A stretch of DNA of 64,000 nucleotides from QHXN01 sp963785125. Lineage in GTDB: Bacteria; Acidobacteriota; Blastocatellia; Pyrinomonadales; Pyrinomonadaceae. Shown here in pieces: positions 28,119-36,353 of this stretch. The position numbers were made by a program, and so were the translations under genes. The stretch's first letter is position 1; each line of letters opens with the position of its first letter. The notes beneath the pieces are model-generated. The model was not told the origin of the DNA, did no database searches, and was given only the letters and a program-made list of their open reading frames with translations. The stretch is taken from contig CAWATU010000007.1 in NCBI GenBank assembly GCA_963785125.1, forward strand, positions 1 to 64,000. Reading direction: 5' to 3'.

Positions 28119-28176
28119 GCAGGCCCGTCGCGAACCTTTCCCGAGGGTGAGGTTCGCGACGGGCCTGCTGTTTTTT
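28119..28176 (+). terminator. Intrinsic terminator of the lipoprotein gene
   Basis: A 19-bp GC-rich stem (28119-28137 with 28150-28168), a 12-base loop and six consecutive T (28171-28176) make the clearest intrinsic terminator of the window. Confidence 0.9.
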
Positions 28177-28355
28177 GTGCGTCGTCGTGTGTGAAGGCGT
28201 GTGTGCCGCGCGAGGGAAAAGTCGGCCGCCGTGTTAAACTGCCGTCCAAGCATTCCAAAGCATTCAAAAATTCGCCGTGTTAGTTACGTCGCTGCGCTTG
28301 AACGTGGGGGCGCGTGTACGGGCTCGCTAATCGAATCGAAGGGGGAATCTGGTTG

Positions 28356-30218
28356 ATGTCTACTTGCTCCGTCCAGCCGCCGCGTCAGTCGCGCCGCGGC
28401 CGACTTCTCTCTCTGGCGCTCTGCTGTCTCGCCAGCCTCGTTCTGTCTCTGGCTTCGGTCGTCGGGGGGCGCGCGCAGGAGCAGGCGGCGTTGGCTGACC
28501 TTACCGTCAGCAAGTCCGGCGACGAGGCGGCCCCAGTCGGCGGCACGATCACGTACAACCTCGTCGTCACCAACGGCGGCCCGGACACGGCGTTCAACGT
28601 GGTGCTGACCGACCCCATCCCCGAGCACACCACATTCGTCAACGCCAACGTGACCTCGGGCGAAGGCGAAGTGTCGTTCGACGGCACGACCCTGACCGTC
28701 ACCTTCCCTTCCATCGCGGCCTTCGAGAGCGGCAGCGCATCGCTCGTCGTGTCGGTCAACGCCGATACGCCGCGCGGCACCACCATCAGCAACACCGTGA
28801 CCGGCAGGTCCAGCGCGTCCGACCCGCAGTTATTCGACAACACCGCGACCGCGGACACCGTCATCACGGGGCCGTTCGCGGGCGACATCCTCATCTCTGA
28901 GTTCCGCCTGCGCGGCCCCGCCGGCGCGACCGACGAGTACATCGAAATCTACAACAACGCCGACACGCCGCAACGTGTCCAGGCCACGGACGACTCTGGC
29001 GGCTACGCCGTCGCGGCCTCGGACGGCGTTGTCCGCTGCACCATCCCGAACGGGACGGTCATCCCCCGCCGCGGCCACTACCTCTGCGTCAACTCGGTCG
29101 GCTACTCGCTCGGCCTCTACCCGGCCGGCGAGGGCGAAGCCCCGACCGCGACCGGCGACGCGGCCTACGAGACGGACATCCCGGATAACGCGGGCATCGC
29201 CATCTTCAGAACGTCCAACCCGGAGAACTTCAACCTCACCAACCGGCTCGACGCGGCCGGTTCGACGAGTGAGAGGAACACGCTCTACAAGGAGGGAACG
29301 GGCTACCCGGCGCTTTCGCCGCTCGGCCTCGACTACGCACTCTACCGCGACAACTGCGGCAAGGCGGGCTCGGTCACGGCCTCGGGCACCTGTCCGACGG
29401 GTGGGGAGGCCAAGGATACTGACAACAACGCCGTGGACTTCGTCTTCGTATCGCCCGACGGCAACTCGTCCGGCGCGGGGGCTCGGCTCGGCGCGCCGGG
29501 CCCGGAGAACTTCGCGGGGCCTCTTCAGCTCAACGCCTCGTTCGGCGTCGCGCTGCTCGACCCGTGCGTCGGCTCTTCCAGCGCGCCGAACCGTGTGCGC
29601 ACCTTCACGGGCGACCAGGCGAACAACTCCACCTTCGGCACGCTCGACATCCGCCGCACGGTGACGAACATGACGGGCGAGAACGTCACGCGGCTGCGCT
29701 GGCGCATCATCGACATCACAACCTTCCCCGTGCCCTCCGGCATCGCCGACCTGCGCGCGCGAAGCTCGACGCCAGTCGTCGTCACGGTTGACCGCGCGCC
29801 GTGCGGCTCGGAGACGAGCGAAGTCCTCGTGGAGGGGACGACGCTTGAGACGCCGCCCGTGCAGACGAACGGCGGCGGCTTCAACTCCTCGCTCTCTTCG
29901 GGGACGATCACGCTTCAGACGCCGCTCGCCGACGGCGAGAGCATCAACGTGCGCTTCCTGCTCGGCATCGCGCAGACCGGCAACTTCAGATTCTTCATCA
30001 ACGTCGAGGCGCTGACCCGCGCGCCCAACGACCCAGACCCCGACCCAGACCCCGACCCAGACCCCGAAACGCCGAGGCCGTCGGTGCGTCCGCGCAAGGG
30101 AGTTCAGGCGATGCCTTCACAGTCGAGCCCCGCCAGGACGCAGCCGACCGCGGCGACTCCCGCCCGGGCAACGACTCCCAAAGCGAGTTCGCGCGACCGA
30201 ATGCGCCGCGAGTTTTGA
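28356..30218 (+). CDS. Secreted protein with DUF11 and lamin-tail (LTD) domains
   Basis: Start ATG 28356 is preferred, about 10 bases after GGGGG. TTG 28353 and GTG 28314 are also in frame. A basic N-terminus and the helix LLSLALCCLASLVLSLASVV with GRAQEQ form the signal peptide. A DUF11 repeat follows (LTVSKSGDEAAPVGGTITY to NTATADTV), then an LTD domain (DILISEFRLRGPAGATDEYI), then a beta-rich domain with paired Cys. A (Asp-Pro)n run and a basic Pro/Thr tail end it. The pattern suits a surface or extracellular adhesive protein. No anchor motif is seen. Confidence 0.8.
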   Translation: MSTCSVQPPRQSRRGRLLSLALCCLASLVLSLASVVGGRAQEQAALADLTVSKSGDEAAPVGGTITYNLVVTNGGPDTAFNVVLTDPIPEHTTFVNANVTSGEGEVSFDGTTLTVTFPSIAAFESGSASLVVSVNADTPRGTTISNTVTGRSSASDPQLFDNTATADTVITGPFAGDILISEFRLRGPAGATDEYIEIYNNADTPQRVQATDDSGGYAVAASDGVVRCTIPNGTVIPRRGHYLCVNSVGYSLGLYPAGEGEAPTATGDAAYETDIPDNAGIAIFRTSNPENFNLTNRLDAAGSTSERNTLYKEGTGYPALSPLGLDYALYRDNCGKAGSVTASGTCPTGGEAKDTDNNAVDFVFVSPDGNSSGAGARLGAPGPENFAGPLQLNASFGVALLDPCVGSSSAPNRVRTFTGDQANNSTFGTLDIRRTVTNMTGENVTRLRWRIIDITTFPVPSGIADLRARSSTPVVVTVDRAPCGSETSEVLVEGTTLETPPVQTNGGGFNSSLSSGTITLQTPLADGESINVRFLLGIAQTGNFRFFINVEALTRAPNDPDPDPDPDPDPETPRPSVRPRKGVQAMPSQSSPARTQPTAATPARATTPKASSRDRMRREF

Positions 30219-30272
30219 TTTGACGGAGGCCGGGTGAGAATCTTATCCGGCGCGCGAAGGGGACCAAATTGA

Positions 30273-30312
30273 GAGGCCGGCGCCGCGAAGATGTGTTCGC
30301 GGCGCCGGCCTC
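30273..30312. terminator. Bidirectional hairpin between convergent genes
   Basis: A perfect 17-bp stem (30273-30289 with 30296-30312) with a 6-base loop lies between the LTD-domain gene (+) and the 68-residue membrane protein gene (-). T-rich sequence (TGTGTGTTCTT) follows on the plus strand. Confidence 0.7.
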
Positions 30313-30330
30313 TGTGTGTTCTTGCCGTTG

Positions 30331-30537
30331 CTACTTGATGAGCGCGCGGACGCCCGCGAGCACGAGATAGATGACGGCCAGCGTGACGGCCACCTTGATG
30401 AGCAGGATAGCCAGCTTGACGACGGCCACAACCGCAATCCCCGCCGCGGCGAAGACGAGCGGGACGACGACGGCAACGACGAACATGCCCAGGAGGATGA
30501 TTCCGACGATGCGGAGTATATCTTTCGCGTCTTTCAT
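30331..30537 (-). CDS. Small membrane protein, 68 residues
   Basis: ATG 30537 follows GAGGTGAAATT. After MKDAKDILR the whole chain is hydrophobic, with two or three helices (IVGIILLGMFVVAVVVPLVF and the remainder), ending in RALIK. There is no catalytic motif, so the role is unknown. It lies alone between a terminator and the divergent rarA. Confidence 0.75.
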   Translation of the reverse strand: MKDAKDILRIVGIILLGMFVVAVVVPLVFAAAGIAVVAVVKLAILLIKVAVTLAVIYLVLAGVRALIK

Positions 30538-30789
30538 AATTTCACCTCTAACACCAGCCGCGGTTTAATTGATTGCGTTGACGAGCGGCCGGCGGCTTCT
30601 TCTCCGCCTCCCTATACGAGCATGGGCGGGGGCGCGTTCCGTCCAAGATTTTACACCTTTCGTCAAATCCGTGTCTCACATTTTTGTCACCGCGCCCGCG
30701 CCAACGTCAAGCCCGTTTGTGCTAAGCTTTCCGCAGTTATCCCGGGTCTCCCGAACAATATTCGCCAGTCGAGACGGAGTGTGTGAGCC

Positions 30790-32097
30790 ATGCCGAGCCG
30801 CGCGGGTGAGAGCCTCTTCGCAGACGAGCCGGAGGCGGAGCCGCCGCCGCCGGACTCCTCCGCCCCTTTGGCCGAGCGCATGCGGCCGCGTGCGCTCGAA
30901 GAGTTCGTCGGGCAGCGGCATCTCGTCGGCGAGGGGCGTGTGCTGCGGCGCGTGATCGAGGGCGGTGGGCTTCTGCCCTCCCTGATTCTGTGGGGCGGGC
31001 CGGGCACGGGCAAGACGACGCTGGCGCGACTGCTCGCGAGCCGCTCGGGCGCGCGCTTCGTGGCGCTCTCGGCCGTCTTCTCGGGCGTCAAGGAGGTGCG
31101 CGCGGCCATCGCCGAGGCGCGCGAGGAGAAGCGCCGCGGCCATCGCACCACGCTCTTCATCGACGAAATACACCGCTTCAACAAGGCGCAGCAGGACGCT
31201 TTGCTGCCTGCGGTCGAGGACGGCACGGTCACGCTCATCGGCGCGACGACCGAGAACCCTTCGTTCGAGGTCATCGGCGCGCTGCTCTCGCGCAGCCGCG
31301 TGCTCACGCTCGAAGCTTTGGGCGAGGAGGATGTGGTCGCGCTCCTCAGACGCGCGCTCGAAGACGAGGAGCGCGGGCTGGCCGGCCTCAAGCCCGGCGT
31401 CTCGGACGAGCTGCTCTCGCGCATCGCGAAGGCTGCGGGCGGCGACGCGCGGGTCGCGCTCACCGCCTTAGAGTCCGCGGTCGAGGCGACCGAGCCGGAC
31501 AAGAAGGGCTTGCGGCGCGTCAGCGAAGAGACCGTGGTGGAGGCACTCGGGCGTGCGCGCTATGCGTACGACAAGGGCGGCGAAGAGCATTACAATCTCG
31601 CCTCCGCGCTCATCAAGTCTCTGCGCAACTCGGACGCGGATGCCGGCCTCTACTGGCTCGCGCGGCTCATCGAGGGCGGCGCCGACCCGGTCTTCATCGC
31701 GCGCCGCCTCTGCATCCTCGCCTCCGAGGACATCGGTTTAGCTGACCCGCAGGCGATGGTGCAGGCCGCCGCGGCTGCGCAGATCACGCAGCTCATAGGG
31801 CTGCCCGAGGCGCTCTACCCGCTCTCTCAGGCGACCGTCTATCTCGCGCGTGCGCCCAAGTCGAACGCCGTCAAGCGCGCTTATAAGGCCGCCGCCGAGG
31901 ACGCCTCCGAGACGGCGCGCGAGCCCGTCCCGCTGCATCTGCGCAACGCCATCACGCCCCTGATGAAGCGGCAGGGCTACGGCAAGGGTTACCGCTACGC
32001 GCACGACGACCCCGCGGCCAGCCGCGAGATGGCCTGCCTGCCCGAGGGCTTGCAGGGGAGAAAGTATTGGGAGGAGAAAGAAAGTGATGAGGACTGA
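30790..32097 (+). CDS. rarA: Replication-associated recombination protein A (RarA/MgsA)
   Basis: A AAA+ ATPase acting at stalled replication forks. The N-terminal RPRALEEFVGQRHLVGEG is the family signature. Walker A GGPGTGKTT is at about 69-77 and Walker B FIDEIHRFNKAQQDALL at about 122-138. Sensor and lid regions follow, and the C-terminal tetramerisation region includes YDKGGEEHYNLASALIKS and LPEALYPLSQATVYLA. At 435 residues it is normal in length. The last residues DED and the stop TGA are written by the ACTGAGG repeat array that continues downstream. Confidence 0.96.
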   Translation: MPSRAGESLFADEPEAEPPPPDSSAPLAERMRPRALEEFVGQRHLVGEGRVLRRVIEGGGLLPSLILWGGPGTGKTTLARLLASRSGARFVALSAVFSGVKEVRAAIAEAREEKRRGHRTTLFIDEIHRFNKAQQDALLPAVEDGTVTLIGATTENPSFEVIGALLSRSRVLTLEALGEEDVVALLRRALEDEERGLAGLKPGVSDELLSRIAKAAGGDARVALTALESAVEATEPDKKGLRRVSEETVVEALGRARYAYDKGGEEHYNLASALIKSLRNSDADAGLYWLARLIEGGADPVFIARRLCILASEDIGLADPQAMVQAAAAAQITQLIGLPEALYPLSQATVYLARAPKSNAVKRAYKAAAEDASETAREPVPLHLRNAITPLMKRQGYGKGYRYAHDDPAASREMACLPEGLQGRKYWEEKESDED

Positions 32098-32170
32098 GTA
32101 CTGAGGACTGAGCGTTAAGAAGACCCTTGTCTTGACTCAGTCCTCAGTGCTCAGTCCTCAGTACTCGGTC
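32086..32170. repeat. ACTGAGG-family heptamer hairpin
   Basis: Units GACTGAG, TACTGAG, GACTGAG (left, about 32092-32112) and the inverse CTCAGTC, CTCAGTG, CTCAGTC, CTCAGTA (32137-32165) flank a loop around AAGACCCTTGTCTT. The left arm is the 3' end of rarA, and the right arm ends 8 bases before the methyltransferase ATG. The same family recurs between accC and accB (42330-42408). Confidence 0.8.
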
Positions 32171-32172
32171 TT

Positions 32173-32997
32173 ATGACAACGAGGAAGTCGGACAAAGAGC
32201 TGGCGTTTCTGCACGACCTGTACGTGGCGCCCGATTGGCGCGAGCGTTTCGCGGGTCTGTTTGACGAGCACGTCGTGTTGCCGAAGGAGGGTCGCGCGCT
32301 CTACGTCGGGTCGGGGACGGGCGGGCACGCGCTGGAGCTGGCGGCGAAGGGCGGCGCGGCGCTGGAGCTGATCGGCGTCGAGGAGAGCGAGGAGCAGGTG
32401 GAGCTGGCGCGCGCGAAGACCGCGCTGGCCGAGGGCGTGGGCGTCGATTTCCGCCACGCGCAGCTCGAAGCGCTCGGGTTCGAGGACGAGCAGTTCGACC
32501 TCGTCGTCGGCGACGCCTCGCTCGTCGCGCCGGAGCGGCTGCCCGAGGTACTGGCCGAGATGGTGCGTGTGGCTGCGCCGGGCGCGACCGTCTCTCTGAG
32601 CGTCACGTCGGCTTCGAGCTTCGGTGAGTTCTTCTCGGTCTACTGGGAGGCTTTGACGAGCGCGGGTTACGCCGAGCAGGCCGAGGGGGTCGCCTCGCTC
32701 ATCCACGAACTGCCGACCGTCTCGGACTTGGAGGCGCTGGCGCGGAACGAGGCGCTCGAAGGGGTCGAGTCGTGGACAACGATTGAAGAGTTCGACTTCG
32801 CCTCGGGGCGCGAATTCCTCGACTCGCCGCTGGTCGAGAACTTCCTGCTCGAACACTGGCTCGAACTGCTGCCCGACGACGAGGCGCACGCGAGCGTGCT
32901 GGACGAGGTCGCCCGCATCATCGACGAAGACCGGCACGAGATCGACTTCTCGCTCACCGTCAAGGCGACCATCGTCGTGGGGAAGAAGGCGGGTTAA
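32173..32997 (+). CDS. SAM-dependent methyltransferase, 274 residues
   Basis: The class I Rossmann motifs are visible: ALYVGSGTGGHALELA (motif I), GVEESEEQVELARAK (acidic loop binding the ribose), and FDLVVGDASL (motif IV/post-I). The C-terminal half is acidic and helical, with no substrate signature. Start ATG 32173 lies directly after the repeat hairpin without a Shine-Dalgarno match. The substrate is unknown. Confidence 0.8.
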   Translation: MTTRKSDKELAFLHDLYVAPDWRERFAGLFDEHVVLPKEGRALYVGSGTGGHALELAAKGGAALELIGVEESEEQVELARAKTALAEGVGVDFRHAQLEALGFEDEQFDLVVGDASLVAPERLPEVLAEMVRVAAPGATVSLSVTSASSFGEFFSVYWEALTSAGYAEQAEGVASLIHELPTVSDLEALARNEALEGVESWTTIEEFDFASGREFLDSPLVENFLLEHWLELLPDDEAHASVLDEVARIIDEDRHEIDFSLTVKATIVVGKKAG

Positions 32998-33002
32998 GGA
33001 AG

Positions 33003-33070
33003 AGTTACCCACAGAGAGAGAGAGGCACAGCTAAAGCGAATTAGCTGTGCCTCTCTCTCTGTGGGTAACT
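33003..33070. repeat. CCACAGAG-family hairpin spacer
   Basis: Arms 33003-33034 and 33041-33070 pair throughout, except that one arm has one extra GA in its (GA)n run. The loop is only 6 bases. It lies between convergent genes (methyltransferase and tatA), reaches to 2 bases from the tatA stop, and is a likely two-way terminator. It belongs to the same family as 12417-12491. Confidence 0.75.
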
Positions 33071-33071
33071 C

Positions 33072-33320
33072 TTAGCTCGACTTGGTGTATTTGTCGGCGG
33101 AGGCGAGGTCTTCGTCGCGCAGGCGGTCGGAGTCGCGGAGCTGTTCGCGGCGCTTCTCGGCCACCTCGTGCTCGTCCTCCTTGCCGCCGTCGGAGATGCC
33201 CTTCTTGAATTCGTTGATGCTCTTGCCCATGCCGCGCGCGAGCTGCGGCAGGCGCGTGCTGCCGAAGAGCAGGAGGACGACGAAGAGGACGACGAGTATT
33301 TCCCAGCCGCTGAAGTTCAT
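33072..33320 (-). CDS. tatA: Sec-independent protein translocase subunit TatA
   Basis: ATG 33320 follows AAGGAG at 8 bases. The product (82 residues) opens with the TatA helix MNFSGWEILVVLFVVLLLFG and the hinge STRLPQLARGMGKSINEFKKG. The amphipathic helix and a charged tail follow. It forms the pore part of the twin-arginine pathway together with TatC, which is not encoded here. Some lineages carry such stand-alone tatA genes. Confidence 0.9.
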   Translation of the reverse strand: MNFSGWEILVVLFVVLLLFGSTRLPQLARGMGKSINEFKKGISDGGKEDEHEVAEKRREQLRDSDRLRDEDLASADKYTKSS

Positions 33321-33387
33321 CTTGAAAGCTCCTTGAAGACTGCCGACCCTTCGGCCGCGTTTATTAAACCTGTGGAGTGGCCCGGCC

Positions 33388-33918
33388 TTAACCCTCGCCG
33401 CCGCCCGACTCGTAGAAGAGGTACTTGCGCCAGGTCTCGTCCGCGCGCCCGATGAAGCGCATGATCTGGCGGTTGACGTGCAGCGAGAAGGCGCGCGGCC
33501 GCCGGATGAGGTGCATGCGGGCCTCCTCGGGCGTCCGGCTCCCCTTCTGGTGGTTGCAGCGCTTGCAGCACGCGACCAGATTATCCCACGTGGACTCGCC
33601 CCCGCGCGAGCGCGGGAAGACGTGGTCGAGCGTGAGTTCCGATGGCGAGAACTGCCGGCCGCAGTACTGGCAGGTCGAGTGGTCGCGCAGCAGGATGTTC
33701 TTGCGCGAGAGCGAGCGGCTCTTGTAAGGGATGTGGATGTATTCGACGAGGCGGATGACCGAGGGGGCGCGCATCGTGATGCGCGCCGAGTGGAGCATGT
33801 GGCCGTTGTGCTCCTCCATCCGGGCAATGCCCTTGAAGATCATCACGACGGCGCGGCGCTCGGTGCAGACGTTCACCGGCTCGAAGGAGGCGTTCAGGAC
33901 TAAAACACGTCCAGTCAT
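33388..33918 (-). CDS. HNH endonuclease (McrA-like superfamily), 176 residues
   Basis: The N-terminal MTGRVLVLNASFEPVNVC opens a widespread bacterial HNH family. The HNH/ICEI core has two CxxC pairs (CQYCGRQF and CKRC) around the DHVFPRSRGGESTWDNLVACC motif, with the H-N-H residues in place. ATG 33918 is the start most like the family. No methyltransferase or phage genes are near, so it is more likely a housekeeping nuclease than a restriction system. Its real role is not known. Confidence 0.88.
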   Translation of the reverse strand: MTGRVLVLNASFEPVNVCTERRAVVMIFKGIARMEEHNGHMLHSARITMRAPSVIRLVEYIHIPYKSRSLSRKNILLRDHSTCQYCGRQFSPSELTLDHVFPRSRGGESTWDNLVACCKRCNHQKGSRTPEEARMHLIRRPRAFSLHVNRQIMRFIGRADETWRKYLFYESGGGEG

Positions 33919-33966
33919 CTTGAATCGAGATATTACGTGACGGGGAGAAGCGGTGACAAGGGGCGA

Positions 33967-34046
33967 ATTGGTGAATGGTAACTGGTAAATGGTGAATGGA
34001 AGGTGCCGCCTCACTTCCATTCACCATTTACCATTCATTATTTACC
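33967..34046. repeat. GTGAATG/GTAAATG-family heptamer hairpin
   Basis: Left units GTGAATG, GTAACTG, GTAAATG, GTGAATG (33971-33998) and the inverse arm (34014-34045) pair with few mismatches around GTGCCGCC. The right arm provides the last Lys and the stop (GGT AAA TAA) of the proline iminopeptidase gene. It is the first of seven spacers of this family. Confidence 0.8.
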
Positions 34047-35006
34047 GGCTTTAAATCTGTCCGTCGCGCTGACCAGCTCGTGGATGATGCCGGGCTCGGT
34101 GACGGAGTGGCCGGCGTCGGGGACGACGCGGAAGTCAGCCTCGGGCCAGGCGCGGTGTAAGTCCCAGGCGCTCCGCATGGGGCAGACCACGTCGTAGCGC
34201 CCCTGGACGATGACGGCCGGGATGTGGCGAATCTTTTCGACGTTCTCGATGAGGTAGTTGTCGGTCGGGAAGAAGGCGTTGTTCATGAAGTAGTGACACT
34301 CGATGCGCGCGAAGGCGAGTGCGAACTCCGGGTCGGCAAACTTCTCAATGGAGGCATAGTCGAACAGGAGCTTTGAAGTACTCCCCTCCCACACGCTCCA
34401 CGCGCGCGCCGCTTCCAGACGCACCGCCTCATCCTCGCTCGTCAGCCGCCGGTAGTATGCGCTGACGAAATCGCCGCGCTCCTCCTCGGGGATAACGTTC
34501 CGATACTCCTCCCACACGTCCGGGAAAATCCAGCTCGCACCCTGCTCCTCCTGATAGAACCAGCTAATCTCCTGTGGTCGGCACAGGAAGATGCCGCGCA
34601 AGGTCAGAGAGCGCGCGCGCCCGGGGTGCGTCTCGGCGTAGGCGAGCGCGAGTGTGCTCCCCCAGGAGCCGCCAAAGACGTGCCACGTGTCAATGCTGAG
34701 CTGCTCGCGTATCTTCTCGATGTCCTCGACCAGGTCCCAGGTCGTGTTCCCTTCCAGCTCCGCGTGCGGCGTGCTCTGCCCCGAGCCGCGCTGGTCGAAG
34801 AGGACGATGCGATAGGCCGCCGGGTCGAAGTAGCGCCGGTAGTCGGAGACGATGCCGCCGCCCGGGCCGCCGTGCAGGAAGACGACGGGCTGCCCCTCTG
34901 GGTTGCCGGCCTGCTCGTAATAAATGTTGTGAATGGGCGAGACCTGAAGCCGCCCTGTGTCGTAGGGTTCGATAGAGGGATAGAGTTCTCTCATGCATGT
35001 AATCAT
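34038..35006 (-). CDS. pip: Proline iminopeptidase (alpha/beta hydrolase, S33)
   Basis: Removes N-terminal proline from peptides. It contains the oxyanion motif FLHGGPGGG, the DQRGSGQST loop, and the nucleophile in GGSWGSTLALAYAE. The Asp in GRYDVVCPM and His in PDAGHSVTEPG complete the triad. The RELYPSIEPYDTG start and the 322-residue length fit the family. ATG 35006 overlaps the comF-like stop (ATGA), favouring coupling. ATG 34994 is an alternative closer to the usual family start. The C-terminal codon and stop are repeat-derived. Confidence 0.93.
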   Translation of the reverse strand: MITCMRELYPSIEPYDTGRLQVSPIHNIYYEQAGNPEGQPVVFLHGGPGGGIVSDYRRYFDPAAYRIVLFDQRGSGQSTPHAELEGNTTWDLVEDIEKIREQLSIDTWHVFGGSWGSTLALAYAETHPGRARSLTLRGIFLCRPQEISWFYQEEQGASWIFPDVWEEYRNVIPEEERGDFVSAYYRRLTSEDEAVRLEAARAWSVWEGSTSKLLFDYASIEKFADPEFALAFARIECHYFMNNAFFPTDNYLIENVEKIRHIPAVIVQGRYDVVCPMRSAWDLHRAWPEADFRVVPDAGHSVTEPGIIHELVSATDRFKAGK

Positions 35007-35755
35007 ACTGCGCGCGCGGCGGTGAGGACAAAGACGGCTCGCGCATCTGCGTCGAGCAGGGCGCGCGCGCAGGACGAGGCGGTGGCGCCGGTGGTGAACA
35101 CGTCGTCTACGAGCAGGACGCAACGGCCGCGGACGAGCCGTGGGCGCGTGACGGCGAAGGCGCCTTCGACGCTCTCGCGGCGGGCGCGCGCGTCCATGCC
35201 GGCGCGTCGGCGCTCACTGTGCGCGACGCGCGAGAGGCTCCACGCGTCGAGGGGCACGCCCGCGCCTTTGGCGACCGCGGACGCGAGCAGGGCCGCCTGA
35301 TTGAAGCCGCGCTCGCGTTCACGCGCGGGGTGGAGCGGGACGGGAAGGATGAGAGTCGCCGTGTCGAGCGGAGCCCGCCGGGCGGCCTCACTCAACATGC
35401 GCGCGAGCCGCGGGGGCACGAACGGCTCTCGCTTCAGACCGAGCACGGCCGAGCGCAACGCGCCCTCGTAGAGCCCGCAGGCGCGCGCCGCCGTGAACTC
35501 TTCCGAGTCGCAGCGCCGGCAGCGGATGGTCGGACGAACCTCCAACGGCACTTCACCTCCCGCGGGCGCGCCGCACTTCCAGCAGAGCGTGTCGTCGCCG
35601 TCGAAGAGTCGCGTCGAGGCCCAGCACGCGGCGCACGCGGGCCAGTCCGCGCGGCGCTCGACGCCCCGGACGCCGCACGCGGCGCACGCCTGCGGGTAGA
35701 CGAGCGCGAGCGCCGCGTCGAAGAGTCCTTCGAAGGTGTTCGTGAGCCTCGCCAT
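35003..35755 (-). CDS. ComF family protein (double zinc ribbon and phosphoribosyltransferase)
   Basis: Eight cysteines form two zinc-ribbon sites (Cys24/27/41/44 and 58/61/79/82). The PRPP-binding loop VLLVDDVFTTGATASSC follows at about 214-230. This is the ComF/GntX order. Family members act in DNA uptake or are of unknown role, but no other competence gene is present here. At 250 residues the length is normal. The stop overlaps the iminopeptidase start. Confidence 0.92.
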   Translation of the reverse strand: MARLTNTFEGLFDAALALVYPQACAACGVRGVERRADWPACAACWASTRLFDGDDTLCWKCGAPAGGEVPLEVRPTIRCRRCDSEEFTAARACGLYEGALRSAVLGLKREPFVPPRLARMLSEAARRAPLDTATLILPVPLHPARERERGFNQAALLASAVAKGAGVPLDAWSLSRVAHSERRRAGMDARARRESVEGAFAVTRPRLVRGRCVLLVDDVFTTGATASSCARALLDADARAVFVLTAARAV

Positions 35756-35828
35756 ACAACGAACGTGATGCTCGGCCTGGCGGGGCGGAGTGGAGAGTAT
35801 CTGCGTTGCCCCGGAAATCTAACACAAA

Positions 35829-35874
35829 AGCGAAGCCCCCGGCGTCGAAAATATCCGACGCCGGGGGCTTCGCT
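35829..35874. terminator. Hairpin between dksA-like and comF-like genes
   Basis: A perfect 19-bp stem (35829-35847 with 35856-35874) surrounds an AU-rich 8-base loop. It lies 16 bases past the stop of the DksA-like gene, on the minus strand, and is followed by TTTTGTG. It likely ends the rlmH/dksA side transcript. Confidence 0.75.
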
Positions 35875-35890
35875 CGAATAAGGTACGCTC

Positions 35891-36259
35891 TTAGTCCTCG
35901 TCCTCGTTGAGCAGGCCGCGCTCCTGCATGTCCTGGCACTTAAGGCAGTAGCGCGTCCAGGGCACCGCGTCCAGACGCTTCTCGGCCACGGGCTCGCCGC
36001 AGTTGACGCACTCGCCATACTCGCCGCCCTCGACCCGCACCAGCGCCTCGTCGATGAGCAGGAGGAGCTTGCGGTCGTTGGCCGACATCGAGATCAGAAG
36101 CTCCTTCGTGTAGGCGTTGGCCGCCATGTCGGCCGGGTCCTGCGTGGCTTCGAGGTCGCGCTCGCGGCTCGACATCTCGGCCTCGGTCACCTGGCTGAAG
36201 AGTGACTCGCGGCGCGCGAGCAGGCGGTCGCGGTACGATTTCGTCTTCCTCTTATCCAT
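35891..36259 (-). CDS. TraR/DksA family C4 zinc-finger protein
   Basis: 122 residues. The N-terminal two-thirds is a helical hairpin with Asp-rich SSRERDLEATQDPADMAANA, and the C-terminus has the C4 finger (Cys84, 87, 105, 108) in GECVNCGEPVAEKRLDAVP. Such proteins insert into the RNA polymerase secondary channel and change transcription at rRNA and stress promoters. AAGGAG precedes the ATG. It is probably a separate unit from rlmH. This is either DksA itself or a related family member. Confidence 0.88.
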   Translation of the reverse strand: MDKRKTKSYRDRLLARRESLFSQVTEAEMSSRERDLEATQDPADMAANAYTKELLISMSANDRKLLLLIDEALVRVEGGEYGECVNCGEPVAEKRLDAVPWTRYCLKCQDMQERGLLNEDED

Positions 36260-36353
36260 TCCGTTGTGTGCTCCTTCTTGAACCCTGCTTGTCCTTAAAC
36301 CGTGTGTATACGCTTTTCGCGGGCCGCGGTTTCAAAAACGCCCCGCCGAACTT

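Noticed and set aside
32173..32997. Methyltransferase as a DNA modification enzyme
   Set aside because: No target-recognition region and no DPPY/NPPY-type motif. It looks like a small-molecule or protein class I enzyme.
33388..33918. HNH nuclease as part of a restriction or defence island
   Set aside because: Neighbours are tatA, an iminopeptidase and a ComF-like gene. No methyltransferase of DNA type, no phage genes, and the family is widely present as a housekeeping gene.
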